The notes under the pieces are model-generated. The model did not search any database. It was not told the DNA's origin and saw only the letters and a list, made by a program, of their open reading frames with translations. This document shows positions 31,032 through 43,329 of a stretch of 64,000 nt of DNA, piece by piece. This stretch comes from Siphonodentalium dalli. Lineage: Eukaryota > Mollusca > Scaphopoda > Gadilida > Siphonodentaliidae. The position numbers and the translations under genes were made by a program. Location of the stretch: positions 162,057,043-162,121,042 of the forward strand of contig CP136069.1 of the NCBI GenBank assembly GCA_032622095.1, written 5' to 3'. Numbering within the stretch: position 1 is the first letter of the stretch; each line of letters starts with the position of its first letter.

Positions 31032-32835
31032 AGATCATGCCATGAATGATCTCTACTCTGGGTAATATGATTATGAGAGGCCACATTCACATTTATATTG
31101 AATTGCGCTTAAGTGCAATTGAATGCGCTTAAGCAAAATTTATTGCACTTAAGGGCAAACGATTGTGCATAAGTGCAATAAAATATTGTGCTTAAGTACA
31201 AATAGGGCATTCATGCTTAAGCATTATGAGTTGCACTTAAGCATGATTAATTGCGCTCAAGTGCAATTAATTGTAACTACTATCTAACCTACCCATAAAA
31301 TATTAATTGTCATAACCTGGAGTATCGCCTAGCATCACAAGAAGAGCATGTGCTAATTTTAACATTTTTAAATAAGCCTAGTACAGTTACCTCTAACTGT
31401 ATGTGTGCAACAATCAAAGATAATCCATAATGTCATATAATTATCAGCATCCCTTATATCAAAAAAATGGATGTCTCCTCTAGTATGTTTTAATATAATT
31501 TTTTAAAAGAATTTTTGCACAGATTTGGGCCATAGCTATGGTCATATAGTAATAATGTGGTGTCATTATATGAGGGTTTGCTCACTTCATATGGTGTACT
31601 TATTGACTTAAATCGGGTGAAAAACCCTAAATATTGTCATATTATCAGCATCCCTGTCCCAAAAATATGTGTTTCATTCCGGGAGCTTTGGTGTCTCACT
31701 CCTCGAGCTCTGGTAGTTTTATTAAATCAGCGTCTCTTGCACAGATCTATAGTATGTCCATGTCATAAACTGTAGCGCGAATATGGTGTCACTGAGGACC
31801 TGCTTCCCTCATATGGTGCACATGTATACCGGTATATACTCGAAAATCAAAGTTGCACCAACTAATACAGAAGTCAATGCTATCACGAATTGCCTGAACT
31901 AAAACAGAAGGTAATGCTATCGCGAGTCTACCATATCAATAAAGAACTTAGACTTGCTCCCTACCCATCCAAACTAATGAAAACAAGAGGTGATATGTCA
32001 GTAAGAACTAAGGTTGAGTTATGGATAAACCTATTTATTCACCAGGGGTGTTTTATATAATAGTTACATATAACCATGAAATGCGCTTAAGATTAGCCAA
32101 TTGATTGCGCACAGCAAGATTGATTGCGCTTAAGCACAAATAATTATGTTTTCAAGAACAAATTACTATGCTTAAGCGCAATCGACTGCACTTAAGATCA
32201 ATGATTGCGCTTAAGAACAATGATAAGTTCAAGTAATTCTGCTTAAGTGTAATTATTTGTGCTTAAGTGCAATTAATTGCGCTCAAGTGCAATTAATTGC
32301 GCTTAAGCGCACTTCATTACTAAATGGCAATTTGGCCTCCCAGAGGCTAATGCCTGTAGATATCATATTGTACCAGTGAAAAACCTGGGAACTTATTGAG
32401 GTTTTGATAGGGAACCTTATAAAGCTGAAAAAATAACACGGGAATATATTTCTTTGTTAATACCTGTCGCTTAACAGTTTATTCATAAGGCGAAAGTGCC
32501 AGCTCGAGATGACATTATTTAACAGACTTGATGGGTGAGTTTGCTATGCTCACTTACAATCATGGAATTTCCCCACGGTAATTAATTCAGTGTTTTTGTG
32601 ATATCAGCTCACTAAAGCCACAAAAAGCATGCATTTTCGAGCTGGGACCAACCCATACTTTGAAGTTGATTATCGAGGAACAATTATAAACAAAGAAATA
32701 TGTTCCCTGTCTTGTTTGTTCAATGTTATAAAGTTCCCTATCAAAACATAAAAAAGTTCCCAAGTTTTGTACTGATGGAATAAGATCTCTACAGGCGCTA
32801 AGCAGAGTAAAGATTCATGGCATGATCTAGGGGAG
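31032..32835. mobile_element. palindromic MITE copy B, split by a foldback insertion
   Basis: The left remnant (31032-31065) reads TAGATCATGCCATGAATG and CTCTACTCTGG. The rest resumes at about 32345 (GTAGATATCATATT, ACCTGGGAAC, GTTTTGATAGGGAACC) and closes at 32770-32835 with the reversed terminal words. Copy A (23441-23965) is continuous across the interruption, so the 31076-32340 element was inserted into copy B. Confidence 0.78.
31076..32340. mobile_element. CTTAAG-rich foldback element, copy 1
   Basis: Ends read AGAGGCCACATTCACATTTA on the left and, on the minus strand at the right, GGAGGCCAAATTGCCATTTA. Both arms (31106-31275, 32090-32315) are built of GCGCTTAAGTGCAATTAATT-like words, palindromic at CTTAAG. 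The 800-bp centre has no recognised coding. A shorter relative lies at 37648-38076. Confidence 0.72.
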
Positions 32836-33453
32836 GGGGTTTCTTCAATTTCAACTAGATAGCTCCAGGCTGTTGACCCAACATTCAACAATAATTTAAA
32901 CAAGGACTAAATCATGCCAGAAGCTGGGGTTTGTCCCACAAAAATATTCATGATTGCCAATTACTCAATTAATAAATTCAATTGCAAGTCTATCACAGCT
33001 AGTGACAGTCAATTGTGATATTCAGTTATTAACAGACTTTTTAATTATATTAAATTTAATTCATTAATAAATCATTTAAAATAAGTCTTCTTAAATATAT
33101 CTCTTCATGATATTGATGATGTCCCTCCCTCCCATGGCGGACCCCAGACTCCTATTCTGAATACTAATAACAAATAGGTGATTTTTCTGTGTACCAGCAG
33201 GTACCAGATTATTTTTTTGTCTAAATGACATATTTTGATATAATTCAGTCTCATACTTCTTGATGAGCTGGAGTTATGGACAATACTTCAGCAGCAAAAA
33301 TGTAATTATTTTCATATTTATAATAGTGTGAAATAACCATGGCTTCTATCCTATATTTTTTGTATCCGGTACTCATGATTCACCTCTGTTATTCATGATT
33401 TATGGCAGGTGCTAGTACATGTATACCATCAGTAGTCAGAGTAATCAAAGCTA

Positions 33454-33560
33454 CAGTAATGCCCTAATTAGTCGACTCCATAACCACAGCAGAATTATGT
33501 ATAACTTTCCAGGATTTAGTCGGAAATATGGCTTGTTGCCATTCATCGGAAATCTCTCCC
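33454..33560 (+). mobile_element. CAGTAATGCCC MITE, half copy
   Basis: Starts TACAGTAATGCCCTAATTAG and proceeds through CCACAGCAGAATTATG, CAGGATTTAGTCGGAAATATGG to TTGCCATTCATCGGAAA; the mirror half is missing. Full copies at 33650, 37295, 46725 and 56700. Confidence 0.8.
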
Positions 33561-33649
33561 ATATAATAATGAATTGGCAGTGTCTCAGAAACAGAACATT
33601 AATTTGATTTGGCCTTACTAAACTCAGCAGAACCACCACCATCATAGTA

Positions 33650-33827
33650 CAGTAATGCCCTAAATAATTGACTCCTTAACCACAGCAGAATTATGGGTAA
33701 CTTTTCAGCATTTAGTCGAAAATATGGCTTTCCGATGAATGGCAACAAGCCATATTTCCAACTAAATCCTGAAAAGTTACCCATAATTCTGCTGTGGTTA
33801 AGCAGTCGATTAATTAGGGCATTACTG
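33650..33827. mobile_element. CAGTAATGCCC palindromic MITE
   Basis: Full palindrome flanked by TA on both sides. Ends CAGTAATGCCCTAAATAATT and TTAATTAGGGCATTACTG. Inner part GGAAATATGGCTT and its mirror. TA flank and CAGT terminus fit a Tc1/mariner-type non-autonomous element. Confidence 0.85.
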
Positions 33828-33925
33828 TATGTGGTTCATTTATGAGACAAAATACCAAACCTGGAGGGTCGGAACTAAAACTAATTACAACAAAAAATGT
33901 CTATTTGGAATAAAATCAATTAACC

Positions 33926-34200
33926 CTTTCATTATGGGAGCAGCATTCACCCTTCCATGATTGGAGCATTGGAAATATTGCAAAAAAACCATGTGCTAAT
34001 GCATTCTCTTATATATGGTCGTTTCCAGTAGGGATCCTAGAATATGTAAGAGAATACATTACATTGGCCTAACAATATTTACCTTGACCTTGTAAGCCAG
34101 TGCATTCTCTTATATATGTGAGGCTACCTAGTATGGTATCTGCAAAAAAAAGGGAATGCACTGGCACATGATTCATTGCTCCACCAGCGCAGTTCCCATC
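33926..34200. mobile_element. double-hairpin element, diverged copy
   Basis: Begins after TTAA at 33922-33925 with CCCTTTCATTATGGG. Palindromes at about 33995-34076 and 34096-34166 keep the arms AATGCATTCTCTTATATATG and the GCCAGTGCATTCTC form. The right terminus is unclear, near CAGCGCAGTTCCCAT. Confidence 0.6.
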
Positions 34201-34869
34201 AAGAAATGGTTATATTATATATTCGAGTCTCCCAAGTCCTTCCAACTGCATGTTTTGTAGATTTTATTTTCCTGCTTTACCTGGCTTTACAGAAGAAATT
34301 TAATCATTTACAAATTTCCGGATTCACTAAAGATGGATTATCTCTTCCTCTAACATGTGTTGTATAGTTTACTGGTTATAAAACAATAAAAATAAGCCGG
34401 AGATACCATTAAAATACTGGAAATTGATTGTATACTATTATAATTCTAATTGATAGAAGTGTTTCCAGGCAAGGGTCTTCGATTCATATTTATTATGTTA
34501 TACACAGGAAACTATAAAATAACTGTTACAGAAAGAGATAATTATTAATCCATCTGTAAGAGTAAGGATTTTTCAAGTTGTGTGTTTTCAAGAATGGGAG
34601 TGTATCACACTGAGCCAAATTCAATATATGATGGTCAGATATTTCAAAAACTAGAAAAAAAATTAACAGCCTTTTCATTGTTTTAGTAACTTTCTGACTA
34701 CAATGTAGATTGTGTACAAAACATGATTTCTTTATTAGTCTATGATGAAGACAAAACTATTTTTGAACAAATTGTGTGTTAGACTTACAAACTGAAGGGA
34801 TTTCCAAACACCTTGCGATGCTATCTTTTAACAATTTAAAGTGTTCTAAGAGGAAAGTTAAAATAATTT

Positions 34870-35200
34870 TGCACATTTCATGACTGGAGCTTCCTGAAAT
34901 TTTGCAAAAACACTATACCAATGCATTCTCTTATATATGCCAGTCTCCCATAGGCAGACCTAAAAACATTTATCTTGACTATGCAAGCCAGTGCATTCTT
35001 TTATATATACAAGGTGCCATATGGGAGACCATTATTTATGATTAATCCTTCCATAACTGGAGCTTCATGAATTTTTTTGAAAACCTGTGCCAATGCATTC
35101 TCTTATATATGCGAGTCTCCCATAGGATGCCTTGCATATATAAGAGAATGCATTAAGCTAACAATACTTGTATTGAACTTCTAAGCCAGTGAACTCTCTG
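34870..35200. mobile_element. two decayed double-hairpin copies in tandem
   Basis: CATGACTGGAGCTTCCTGAA (about 34880) and CCATAACTGGAGCTTCATGAA (about 35050) each precede a CCAATGCATTCTCTTATATA palindrome. The second copy keeps a full hairpin (35090-35155). Several arms are truncated. Confidence 0.6.
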
Positions 35201-35324
35201 CTGATTGTTTTTTTTCTATTTATGCCCCAACATTAATCTCAGTCATAAGTTAATTTTATTCACCAAAACACCAAAAAAAGCCATGAGAAAAGCAGGGTAT
35301 ATGGATTTAAATTATTTCAATTTG

Positions 35325-35490
35325 CTCTGGAGGGGGGGGGTGTTAATATATATTCAGACACGTATGTTACTTTTTTACCTTTGACCATTTCTGCAATTCA
35401 CCCAGCCCCGCAACCAATTTCTTTCCCTCTTTACAACTGTTTCCCCCCCCCCCCCCCAAGCATTTTTCAACACCCCTCCCCATCTGTCTG
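35325..35490. repeat. inverted repeat with G-tract and C-tract arms
   Basis: A GGAGGGGGGGG-TGTTAATATATATTCAG arm near 35330-35360 pairs with CTGAATATATATGTGG and the CACCCCTCCCC/C-tract side near 35440-35500. The C-tract length is likely to vary between reads. Confidence 0.55.
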
Positions 35491-35763
35491 AATATATATG
35501 TGGAGATTCTATGAGGAAAAAAACTATTTTTTTCCTCACAGAAACCCCACTGTGAAAATATTTCAGTGAATTTTGTGTTAACTAAAGCTATTGTTCTTGT
35601 TTAATATTACAGTTTTCACCACTTTTACCAGCTTTTTACATGAAATATTAAAGGGACCAATGCACTCGCAGTGCGGCAGTGGGTAAAATGTGCAAATATA
35701 TTCCATAAAAACATCACCTATTAGAAGAACATGGAGAAATAGATCAACTTTGCTCGATTGGCT

Positions 35764-36252
35764 TAAAGGTACTCAATCCGAACAGAGGGTCCCCATCTCA
35801 ACAGATTCCAACAACAACAATCCGATCAGAGGGTCCTATATTACTATTTCAATGGCTTCGGGGGTCAAAAATATTTGATTCGAGTCGAGGAACCCATCAA
35901 ACAAAGCTCAGAGTTATTAGATGTTGATTTTTGAAATTTGTTATTTACTCTAGATGAGTACTAATAATTGCCTTCAACTGCCGTAATCTGCTTGGGATGT
36001 GTACACCAAAATCTATTCAAACAGACAAGGATGGATAACTCTAAAATCAAGTGGTAATAATAACGCAATTTTGACTGAGTTCTGGGCCAGAAAGTATTCC
36101 CGATAATGAAAAATAATAGATTTCTAAAATTGATATCTAACAAATCTGAGCTTTGATGGGTGACTTCCTCGACTCGAATCAAATATTTTTGACCCCCGAA
36201 GCCATTGAAATAGTAATTGAGAGGAGTTTTATCGGATTGAGTACCTTTAAAG
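35764..36252. mobile_element. ~490-bp palindromic element AAAGGTACTCAATCCG
   Basis: Ends TTAAAGGTACTCAATCCG and CGGATTGAGTACCTTTAA. The arms share ATTTCAATGGCTTCGGGGG, CAAAAATATTTGATTCGAG and TCGAGGAA (35840-35890 against 36160-36215). The left arm has an extra AACAGAGGGTCC repeat. No coding. Confidence 0.82.
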
Positions 36253-36254
36253 AT

Positions 36255-37290
36255 GGATCATCTGTTCTTAAATTGTTTTCTATAATTTCTAGGGTATAAA
36301 ATAATAATGATAAGTCAAGTTGTCAAAGACACCAGTCCAGAAACGCTTCTATCCTTTAATATTACAACTGATTGATAATCAGTTGGGACAATCTTTTTTT
36401 TACTATTTTCCTGCTTGCTATGCTCCGAACGTTTCCTCAAGCAGTAAAATGTCTCAAATTATTTGTAGGTATACTAGTATATATACCAGAAAATTCAAAA
36501 TAGAATGAACAGTAATTGATAGAAGCATTTCCGGACATTATTTTATACCCAGGAAAATATATAAAACTTGTAATAAGAATATATAGACCATCTTTAAACT
36601 GTAATCAAAATATGAAACAGAGATTATTCCTTAAGAAATAATTTCAAGAGAGGGCACTGATTTTCTAACCTTTCAACTCAATCAACCTATATAATTAGGA
36701 GGCACAAGTTTGAAGTCAGAATCACTGAGTGCATTCTATTTACAACCGAAGGGGTTCAGAAACTTTTTTTTTAAACTCAATATACATGTGATTGGTATAT
36801 ACATGTACACATGTATGTACCAATAACCTATTTTAGTATGAAATTTTCTCCAGTCTTCATATACGCTATTACCATACGCTTGTGTATATATGCATTTTGT
36901 TATGAGAGGCCAAAAGTAACAATTATCAGTGAATCACTCATCCATAGAGAAACCAGGTTCATTTTAACTTCAGACTGTCAGGGAGGTGGCGACGATGTCA
37001 CAGTGGGGTTGTCTCCACCCCCCCCCCCCCATAAATGTTTCCTTCCAAGTGGCCAGTTTCATACCGGTATAATCTGGATGAATCATTGAATCGTATCATT
37101 TAGTATAAGGTATATTGCAGTCTGATAGATATCCAGACTCGTAAGAAAGAAATGAAACATGGTCTAATTTTATTTAGACTGGGTCTATTGATATGTTTTT
37201 TTTTAAATAACGTTAACTTTGTTGTCACAATTTGGGATTTAAAAAAATAAATAAAATGTGTCCAATTGGCGCGTTGTCATCAGATAACTT
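36255..37290. other. no gene recognised; AGATGGAT..ATAAAA dispersed words
   Basis: The stretch 36250-36320 (AAAGATGGATCATCT, GGTATAAAATAATAATGATAAG) resembles 34328-34400, so a diverged dispersed repeat is likely. A C-tract lies at 37016-37030. No domain-bearing frame. Confidence 0.4.
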
Positions 37291-37294
37291 AATA

Positions 37295-37506
37295 CAGTAA
37301 TGCCCAAAGTAATTGACACTTAACCACAGCAGAATTATGGGTAATTTTTCAGGATTTAGTTGGAAATATGGCTTGTTGCCATTCATCGGAAAGCTCTCGA
37401 CGAGAGCTTTCCAACGAATAGCAACAAGCCATATTTCCAACTAAATCCTGAATTATTTTCCATAATCCTGGTGTGGTTAAGGGGTCAATTACTTTGGGTA
37501 TTACTG
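37295..37506. mobile_element. CAGTAATGCCC palindromic MITE
   Basis: TA flanks (37293-37294, 37507-37508). Ends CAGTAATGCCCAAAGTAATT and AATTACTTTGGGTATTACTG. Centre GAAAGCTCTCGACGAGAGCTTTC. Clean palindrome. Confidence 0.9.
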
Positions 37507-37647
37507 TATGTTCTTTTTCAAAGTATTTTTTCAAAAGCAACGCATGACAGTTGTGGGAAACGACAAAACACGTGGTGAGAAATGGCCAAATATATGGTGC
37601 GAAACAACCAAACACGTGGGGCAAAGTGTACGAAACAACAATAGTAC

Positions 37648-38076
37648 ACATATGGGAGGCAAAATTCACATTTAATTACTAATCACGCTTAAGTGTAATT
37701 CATTATGCTTAAGCATAAATTTAAGCTTAATGCGCAATGCCTAAGTGTAATTTAGATTTCCATTATACCATACTTAAGCGTATTACATTATGCTTATGCG
37801 TAATTCATTTACGATCACACATAATGCATTTACGTTAAAGTAAAGCGTAATAGAATTGAAAAAACTCCCCTGAAGCTGAAATTGATGCAGTCAATTACGA
37901 TGCTAGTAATCTTACCATCCGCCCAGAACATTAAACCTTACTAAGTTAGATACATGGAGGCCTACCATTACATATAACGTTGCAAGGCAATACAAACCAA
38001 TTATGCTTAAGCGTAATGGAGTTACGTTTAAGCGTAATCAGCCATTAAATGTTAGATTAATCTCCCATATAGTACT
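37648..38076. mobile_element. CTTAAG-rich foldback element, copy 2
   Basis: Left end ATGGGAGGCAAAATTCAC then ATTTAATTACTAATCACGCT; the right end on the minus strand reads TATGGGAGATTAATCTAAC then ATTTAATGGCTGATTACGCT. Arms are GCTTAAGCGTAATT-type words. About one third of the length of copy 1. Confidence 0.72.
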
Positions 38077-38199
38077 TAATATATGCAATGATAATGTTGT
38101 TGTTTGAGCCATCCAAAATTATTTTGGAGTATAAATATAAGCAGCAAGCGAAATAATTGAAAAATAATTTATTATATATGATAAACAAGCATAATTTTT

Positions 38200-38600
38200 A
38201 AATATTTAAGCAATAGCTCCTTGTTAGCATTGTTGAAAACACTCCATACTGTTGTTCCCCTCGCAGAGCAGATAGAAAACCGTCAATATCACCGACATCA
38301 ACAACCGACTGTTCCAGGTAGTTCAATTCCACAGTTGTTTTAACAAAGAAGGAGTGTTCGTATATATATAATTGTGAGTTGCTGGTACGCAGAAGTTGGA
38401 ACGATTCTGTGTTGTTACACACCTCCTTCTCCGCCGGATTTTGACTGACACAGTCCTAAAATTTTGTTGGCTGTATTTCCCTTGTGTCTTTCTTCTCGTG
38501 TTCTGATAAATCAGGCTTTAGGCAGGGCTGAAACCAACCCCTTGACTATTTTGTGGTATTGAACCAGTCACTGTTCTTTCCTTCATTCTTCGAGTGGTGG
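38200..38600 (-). pseudogene. LINE RT C-terminal remnant
   Basis: On the minus strand LVQYHKIVKGLVSALPKA (about 38585-38530) is followed, after a stop and a frame change, by SQLYIYEHSFFVKTTVELNYL and a GFLSALRG end (to about 38250). This matches the usual C-terminal pattern MFYKI..GLV..P....SFFPRTI..WN.LP...V...S...F...L of CR1/Jockey-type RTs. The catalytic part is absent. A similar remnant lies at 56290-56645 on the plus strand. Confidence 0.6.
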
Positions 38601-39611
38601 TAGCTTTACCTCAAACAGCATGCTTGTGACTGATCCATCATCTCGTCTGTATTTGTTCTTTAAGTCAACATGACCGCTTTCGCAGATTCCTGCTTCCAGC
38701 AAGGAAGGATACGCACTACGTACATGACTGAACTAGAGTTGCGCATACTTCTGAGTGTGACTTGATGTGGTATTGAAAACAACAGGTATTTATCTGGCAG
38801 GTCCGATTGGAACTTGTATAGATGTTGGTGTATTTATTTTTGAATTTTATATTCAATATTGATATTTCAAATCTGACAAATTAATATGTAGGTCAAGTGA
38901 TGTAATTCCAGAAAAAATTTATCAAAAAGATATTTATTGCAAAATTTTATAATTTACAAAGCGGACCCACCAGATAAATACCTGCTGTTTCTTATAGTAC
39001 CACATCAAGCCACACTCGAAGACTGAGAAGTATGCATGTATGTGCAAAGTTCTCCGTAACTTTCAGAATTTTGCTCCGCAGATTTGCATGGAAATCCACT
39101 GTGAGTGTGACAACTGACATTCACATCCCAACATCCATTGCGGATTTTTCGGCATCTTCGCGCTAACGAAAACGTCTTATTTGATCGCATTTTGCCAATT
39201 TAAGCTCAATATATATCGTCTTTTTCTAACGATATCTTGAAACCATGCTTGCTGTCACTGACAATGAGGTATACCCCCAATCTATTTATAGCAATCAGGG
39301 GAGATAAACCATGCATGCAGTTTACAGAAGCGTTAGGAACAGGCAGTGAATAGCTGATTTCAACAACAACAACATGGTGGCGATGATTTTTGGGTCCCTT
39401 TAACATGTATGTGCACCGAGTGACCCAAATATGTTAAGCTATCATGAATGTGGGTCACGCGTAGTAATACATATTTCTAGGAAATTCGGTGATCCGCCAC
39501 TTTCTTGGGTAACAGTCAGCTGATGTGAACACACATTCAGATTTCCCACATTGCAGATACCATTAACAATCTATACGTTGTTGTCAAAATGTAAGCCGTC
39601 GTTCGCTTTAA

Positions 39612-40062
39612 GGTTACACTGGTGTAAATAAGGTTCCGAGTGACATCTAGCGGATGCGGGAGGAATATATAGGAGAGAATAAAATAGACACTGGGCCCTG
39701 ATTGGTCAATAGCCTTGTGTGCTTTTCACATAAAAAAATCATCACACCTCTTCCCTATGATTTCCCATAGGTAAAATAACCATTGGCACAGGAATTAACC
39801 CTTTGTAGTGAAGTTTGAATTTTTTGGTGTGGTCTAAAATATGACTGTATTTTTTTATGCGGTTCTGACACTAGTTACGAAAACATAAGATTTAAAGGCG
39901 AATTCCCTGCTAGACAGACATGATTTTTTTGTGTAAAAAGTTTCCCAAAATGTCAATTTTTCAGATTTAAAGAAAATTTTGGACCCAACATTTATATTGC
40001 CAACACTATACGCTAAAACGTTAGCACTGAGGCCTATGGAAAACATTTACACCAGTGTAACC
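39612..40062. mobile_element. 451-bp TIR element GGTTACACTGGTG, copy 1
   Basis: Ends GGTTACACTGGTGTAAA and TTTACACCAGTGTAACC form an ~18-bp inverted repeat. It differs from copy 2 at only about two positions (for example near 39947 and 40031). TTAA on the outer side suggests a piggyBac- or Kolobok-type element. Confidence 0.85.
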
Positions 40063-40962
40063 TAAAGGGAAAAAATAGCTTTTTATCATTTTTGATTCCT
40101 GGGAGTCACTTTAAAGCATTTTAATGCATTTTACAGAGCCTGGTCTTTCAGTCCAATGAATATCTCATGCTTGATGTGGCTATTCTTGCTGCTGATGTCT
40201 TCTTTCACTTACATCAGCCAAAAAAATAGTAAGATTTTTCATAAAAAATGCCAATTTTTCAAGGTATTTTCAAATTTTTTCAAGGTGGTAATAGTCACAT
40301 GATAATGCAAATGACCCATAACATGGGCATGTCAACGACACATATATTAATTGTTATAAGAACCTAATTTAACAAGTATTTTGGATTTTATAGCCAGTGA
40401 TATACAGATATATATCATAAAAGTGTGTCATTTCCACTGGTGGGTATGGTCATTTGAAGGTTAATAGCACTAAAACTTGGACACATTTAAGAAAATGCTT
40501 CAGCAATTCAAAGAGAGCATATCTTTATTCAACTAATTCAATATACACCCACATCCAGTTATCTTGGATCACCCTTGCAGACCTGAAAATGTCATATTTT
40601 ATTCTTCAATGTGCTGATAAAGTCATGCGTTTGATGCTCAGCTGATCAGATCTGGACTCAATGACCTCACATCACCAGAAGTTCTCTCATGGAAAGAATA
40701 TTGGACAGTCTTCCATAGCTGATCCAAGTTTGCAACACCAGACCCCTAAAACTGAGTGAAAATGGGGCCTGAACATGACTGGTGGTGGAAAATTGTGCTT
40801 TTTTGATGAATAATTTGTTAAAGGGGGTGGGGTTAAATTGTGTGTGATAAATAAAGAACCACAGAAGTGATATTGTTTTTGAACACATTTTTTCCATTGA
40901 TGGGCAATTCTGAAGAAATGTAGGGAGTTACAATTATTCCGCGAAAAAGCGGGCTATCGCTT
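40063..40962 (+). repeat. 900-bp tandem unit, copy 1
   Basis: Starts TAAAGGGAAAAAATAGC and ends GCGGGCTATCGCTT. Contains a 63-codon frame from about 40454 (AATTAACACTAAA-type context) without a recognisable domain. Differences from copy 2 are about three substitutions (near 40507, 40719 and 40881). Confidence 0.9.
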
Positions 40963-41864
40963 TAAAGGGAAAAAATAGCTTTTTATCATTTTTGATTCCT
41001 GGGAGTCACTTTAAAGCATTTTAATGCATTTTACAGAGCCTGGTCTTTCAGTCCAATGAATATCTCATGCTTGATGTGGCTATTCTTGCTGCTGATGTCT
41101 TCTTTCACTTACATCAGCCAAAAAAATAGTAAGATTTTTCATAAAAAATGCCAATTTTTCAAGGTATTTTCAAATTTTTTCAAGGTGGTAATAGTCACAT
41201 GATAATGCAAATGACCCATAACATGGGCATGTCAACGACACATATATTAATTGTTATAAGAACCTAATTTAACAAGTATTTTGGATTTTATAGCCAGTGA
41301 TATACAGATATATATCATAAAAGTGTGTCATTTCCACTGGTGGGTATGGTCATTTGAAGGTTAATAGCACTAAAACTTGGACACATTTAAGAAAATGCTT
41401 CAGCAAGTCAAAGAGAGCATATCTTTATTCAACTAATTCAATATACACCCACATCCAGTTATCTTGGATCACCCTTGCAGACCTGAAAATGTCATATTTT
41501 ATTCTTCAATGTGCTGATAAAGTCATGCGTTTGATGCTCAGCTGATCAGATCTGGACTCAATGACCTCACATCACCAGAAGTTCTCTCATGGAAAGAATA
41601 TTGGACAGTCTTCCATAGGTGATCCAAGTTTGCAACACCAGACCCCTAAAACTGAGTGAAAATGGGGCCTGAACATGACTGGTGGTGGAAAATTGTGCTT
41701 TTTTGATGAATAATTTGTTAAAGGGGGTGGGGTTAAATTGTGTGTGATAAATAAAGAACCACAGAAGTGATATTGTTTTTTAACACATTTTTTCCATTGA
41801 TGGGCAATTCTGAAGAAATGTAGGGAGTTACAATTATTCCGCGAAAAAGCGGGCTATCGCTTTA
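40963..41864 (+). repeat. 900-bp tandem unit, copy 2
   Basis: Same sequence as copy 1 apart from the few substitutions noted there, followed by TA and then the second 451-bp element. The junction between copies reads GCTTTAAAGGG. Confidence 0.9.
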
Positions 41865-42315
41865 GGTTACACTGGTGTAAATAAGGTTCCGAGTGACATC
41901 TAGCGGATGCGGGAGGAATATATAGGAGAGAATAAAATAGACACTGGGCCCTGATTGGTCAATAGCCTTGTGTGCTTTTCACATAAAAAAATCATCACAC
42001 CTCTTCCCTATGATTTCCCATAGGTAAAATAACCATTGGCACAGGAATTAACCCTTTGTAGTGAAGTTTGAATTTTTTGGTGTGGTCTAAAATATGACTG
42101 TATTTTTTTATGCGGTTCTGACACTAGTTACGAAAACATAAGATTTAAAGGCGAATTCCCTGCTAGACAGACATGATTTTTTTGTGTAAAAAGTTTCCCT
42201 AAATGTCAATTTTTCAGATTTAAAGAAAATTTTGGACCCAACATTTATATTGCCAACACTATACGCTAAAACGTTAGCACTGAAGCCTATGGAAAACATT
42301 TACACCAGTGTAACC
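41865..42315. mobile_element. 451-bp TIR element GGTTACACTGGTG, copy 2
   Basis: Same length and ends as copy 1, same orientation. Intact TTAA lies only on its right side (42316-42319). Confidence 0.85.
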
Positions 42316-42803
42316 TTAAACGCGGAAAGGCAGACGAACACGTGCGTTTTGTTTACATTTTCAACAGCTATCGCCGACCTGTATAAAACGTGTACTTTGT
42401 CGGTGCATGCACCTAGAATAAACATCTTTAAATTAACTTTAATGTGTCATTTTTTGACAAGTAAACCCAGTAAATGGAATTGGATAGTATATATCTCAGT
42501 GTTTAGACCACTTATCGCATTTCAGTGTGCTTTGAGTCGGAAAAATTGTGTATTTACTTCGCGAAGCGGGCGTGACGAAACATTGGGCTAAATTTCGACA
42601 GCGAGGTCACCAGAGGTCAAATGACGGGTCGTTCTACTATGGGTATAAACTTTTAACACATAAAGTGCCGTTGAAACATTTACACAACAGTATAAATTTA
42701 TACCAATAGTAGGAATCGTTATACCCACAGTAGGGTGTAAAGATGAAATTTACAAAACAGGTGTTATACACACAGTAGCATAGCCAATTATGGTATAAAA
42801 TAA

Positions 42804-43080
42804 GTTTAACCCTATCTATACTAAAAATAATTGCTGAGTATTTATCACATAGGAAATGTTCAGATAATACGTTTAACCCTACCTATACTAATGCATCATT
42901 GGTGAGTAGTTATCCCATATGAAATGGTCATATAATAAGTTTAACCATATCTATACTAAAGTATCGTTGATGAGTAGTTATTCCATAGGAAATGGTCAGA
43001 TAATAAGTTTAACCCTATCTATACTAAATCATCATTGATGAGCAGTTATCCCATAGGAAATGATCAGATAATAAGTTCAA
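42804..43080 (+). repeat. 68-bp satellite, four copies
   Basis: Monomers match the 28715-30072 array (TTTAACCCTA(T/C)CTATACTA, CCATAGGAAATG, TCAGATAATAAG). The preceding 42635-42800 contains TACTATGGGTATAA and TATACCCACAGTAGG words resembling the palindrome that ends the first array. Confidence 0.9.
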
Positions 43081-43329
43081 CAAACGACTATATGGTTATC
43101 GTAGTCCATTGGTCTAGTAGTTACATACAAAATACTTAACAGTCTACTAAATTTCACGTTTTTGCTATATACTAGCTGTTCAGTAACTATATATAGCGGA
43201 CATGACGTCTTTAGAAATTCACAGGATATTAGGTGTTAAACGGACATGACATTTGGTAAGAGGTATCTAAAAACATACCTACGCGACTATTTTGGTTTCT
43301 GTGTAATTCAGGCATCCAGCTGTTGAGTA

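Larger units (their letters stand above)
39612..42315. mobile_element. TTAA-flanked composite element
   Basis: TTAA at 39608-39611 and 42316-42319 flanks the whole block. The block is a 451-bp TIR element (39612-40062), two tandem 900-bp units (40063-41862), TA, and a second 451-bp TIR element (41865-42315) in the same orientation. The inner edges of the two 451-bp elements lack an intact TTAA duplication. The duplicates are almost identical, so the structure is recent or an assembly artefact. No coding gene is recognised inside. Confidence 0.75.

Noticed and set aside
40454-41545. Two 63-codon frames, nearly identical
   Set aside because: They are the same stretch in the two 900-bp units, short and without a domain; duplication explains the conservation.
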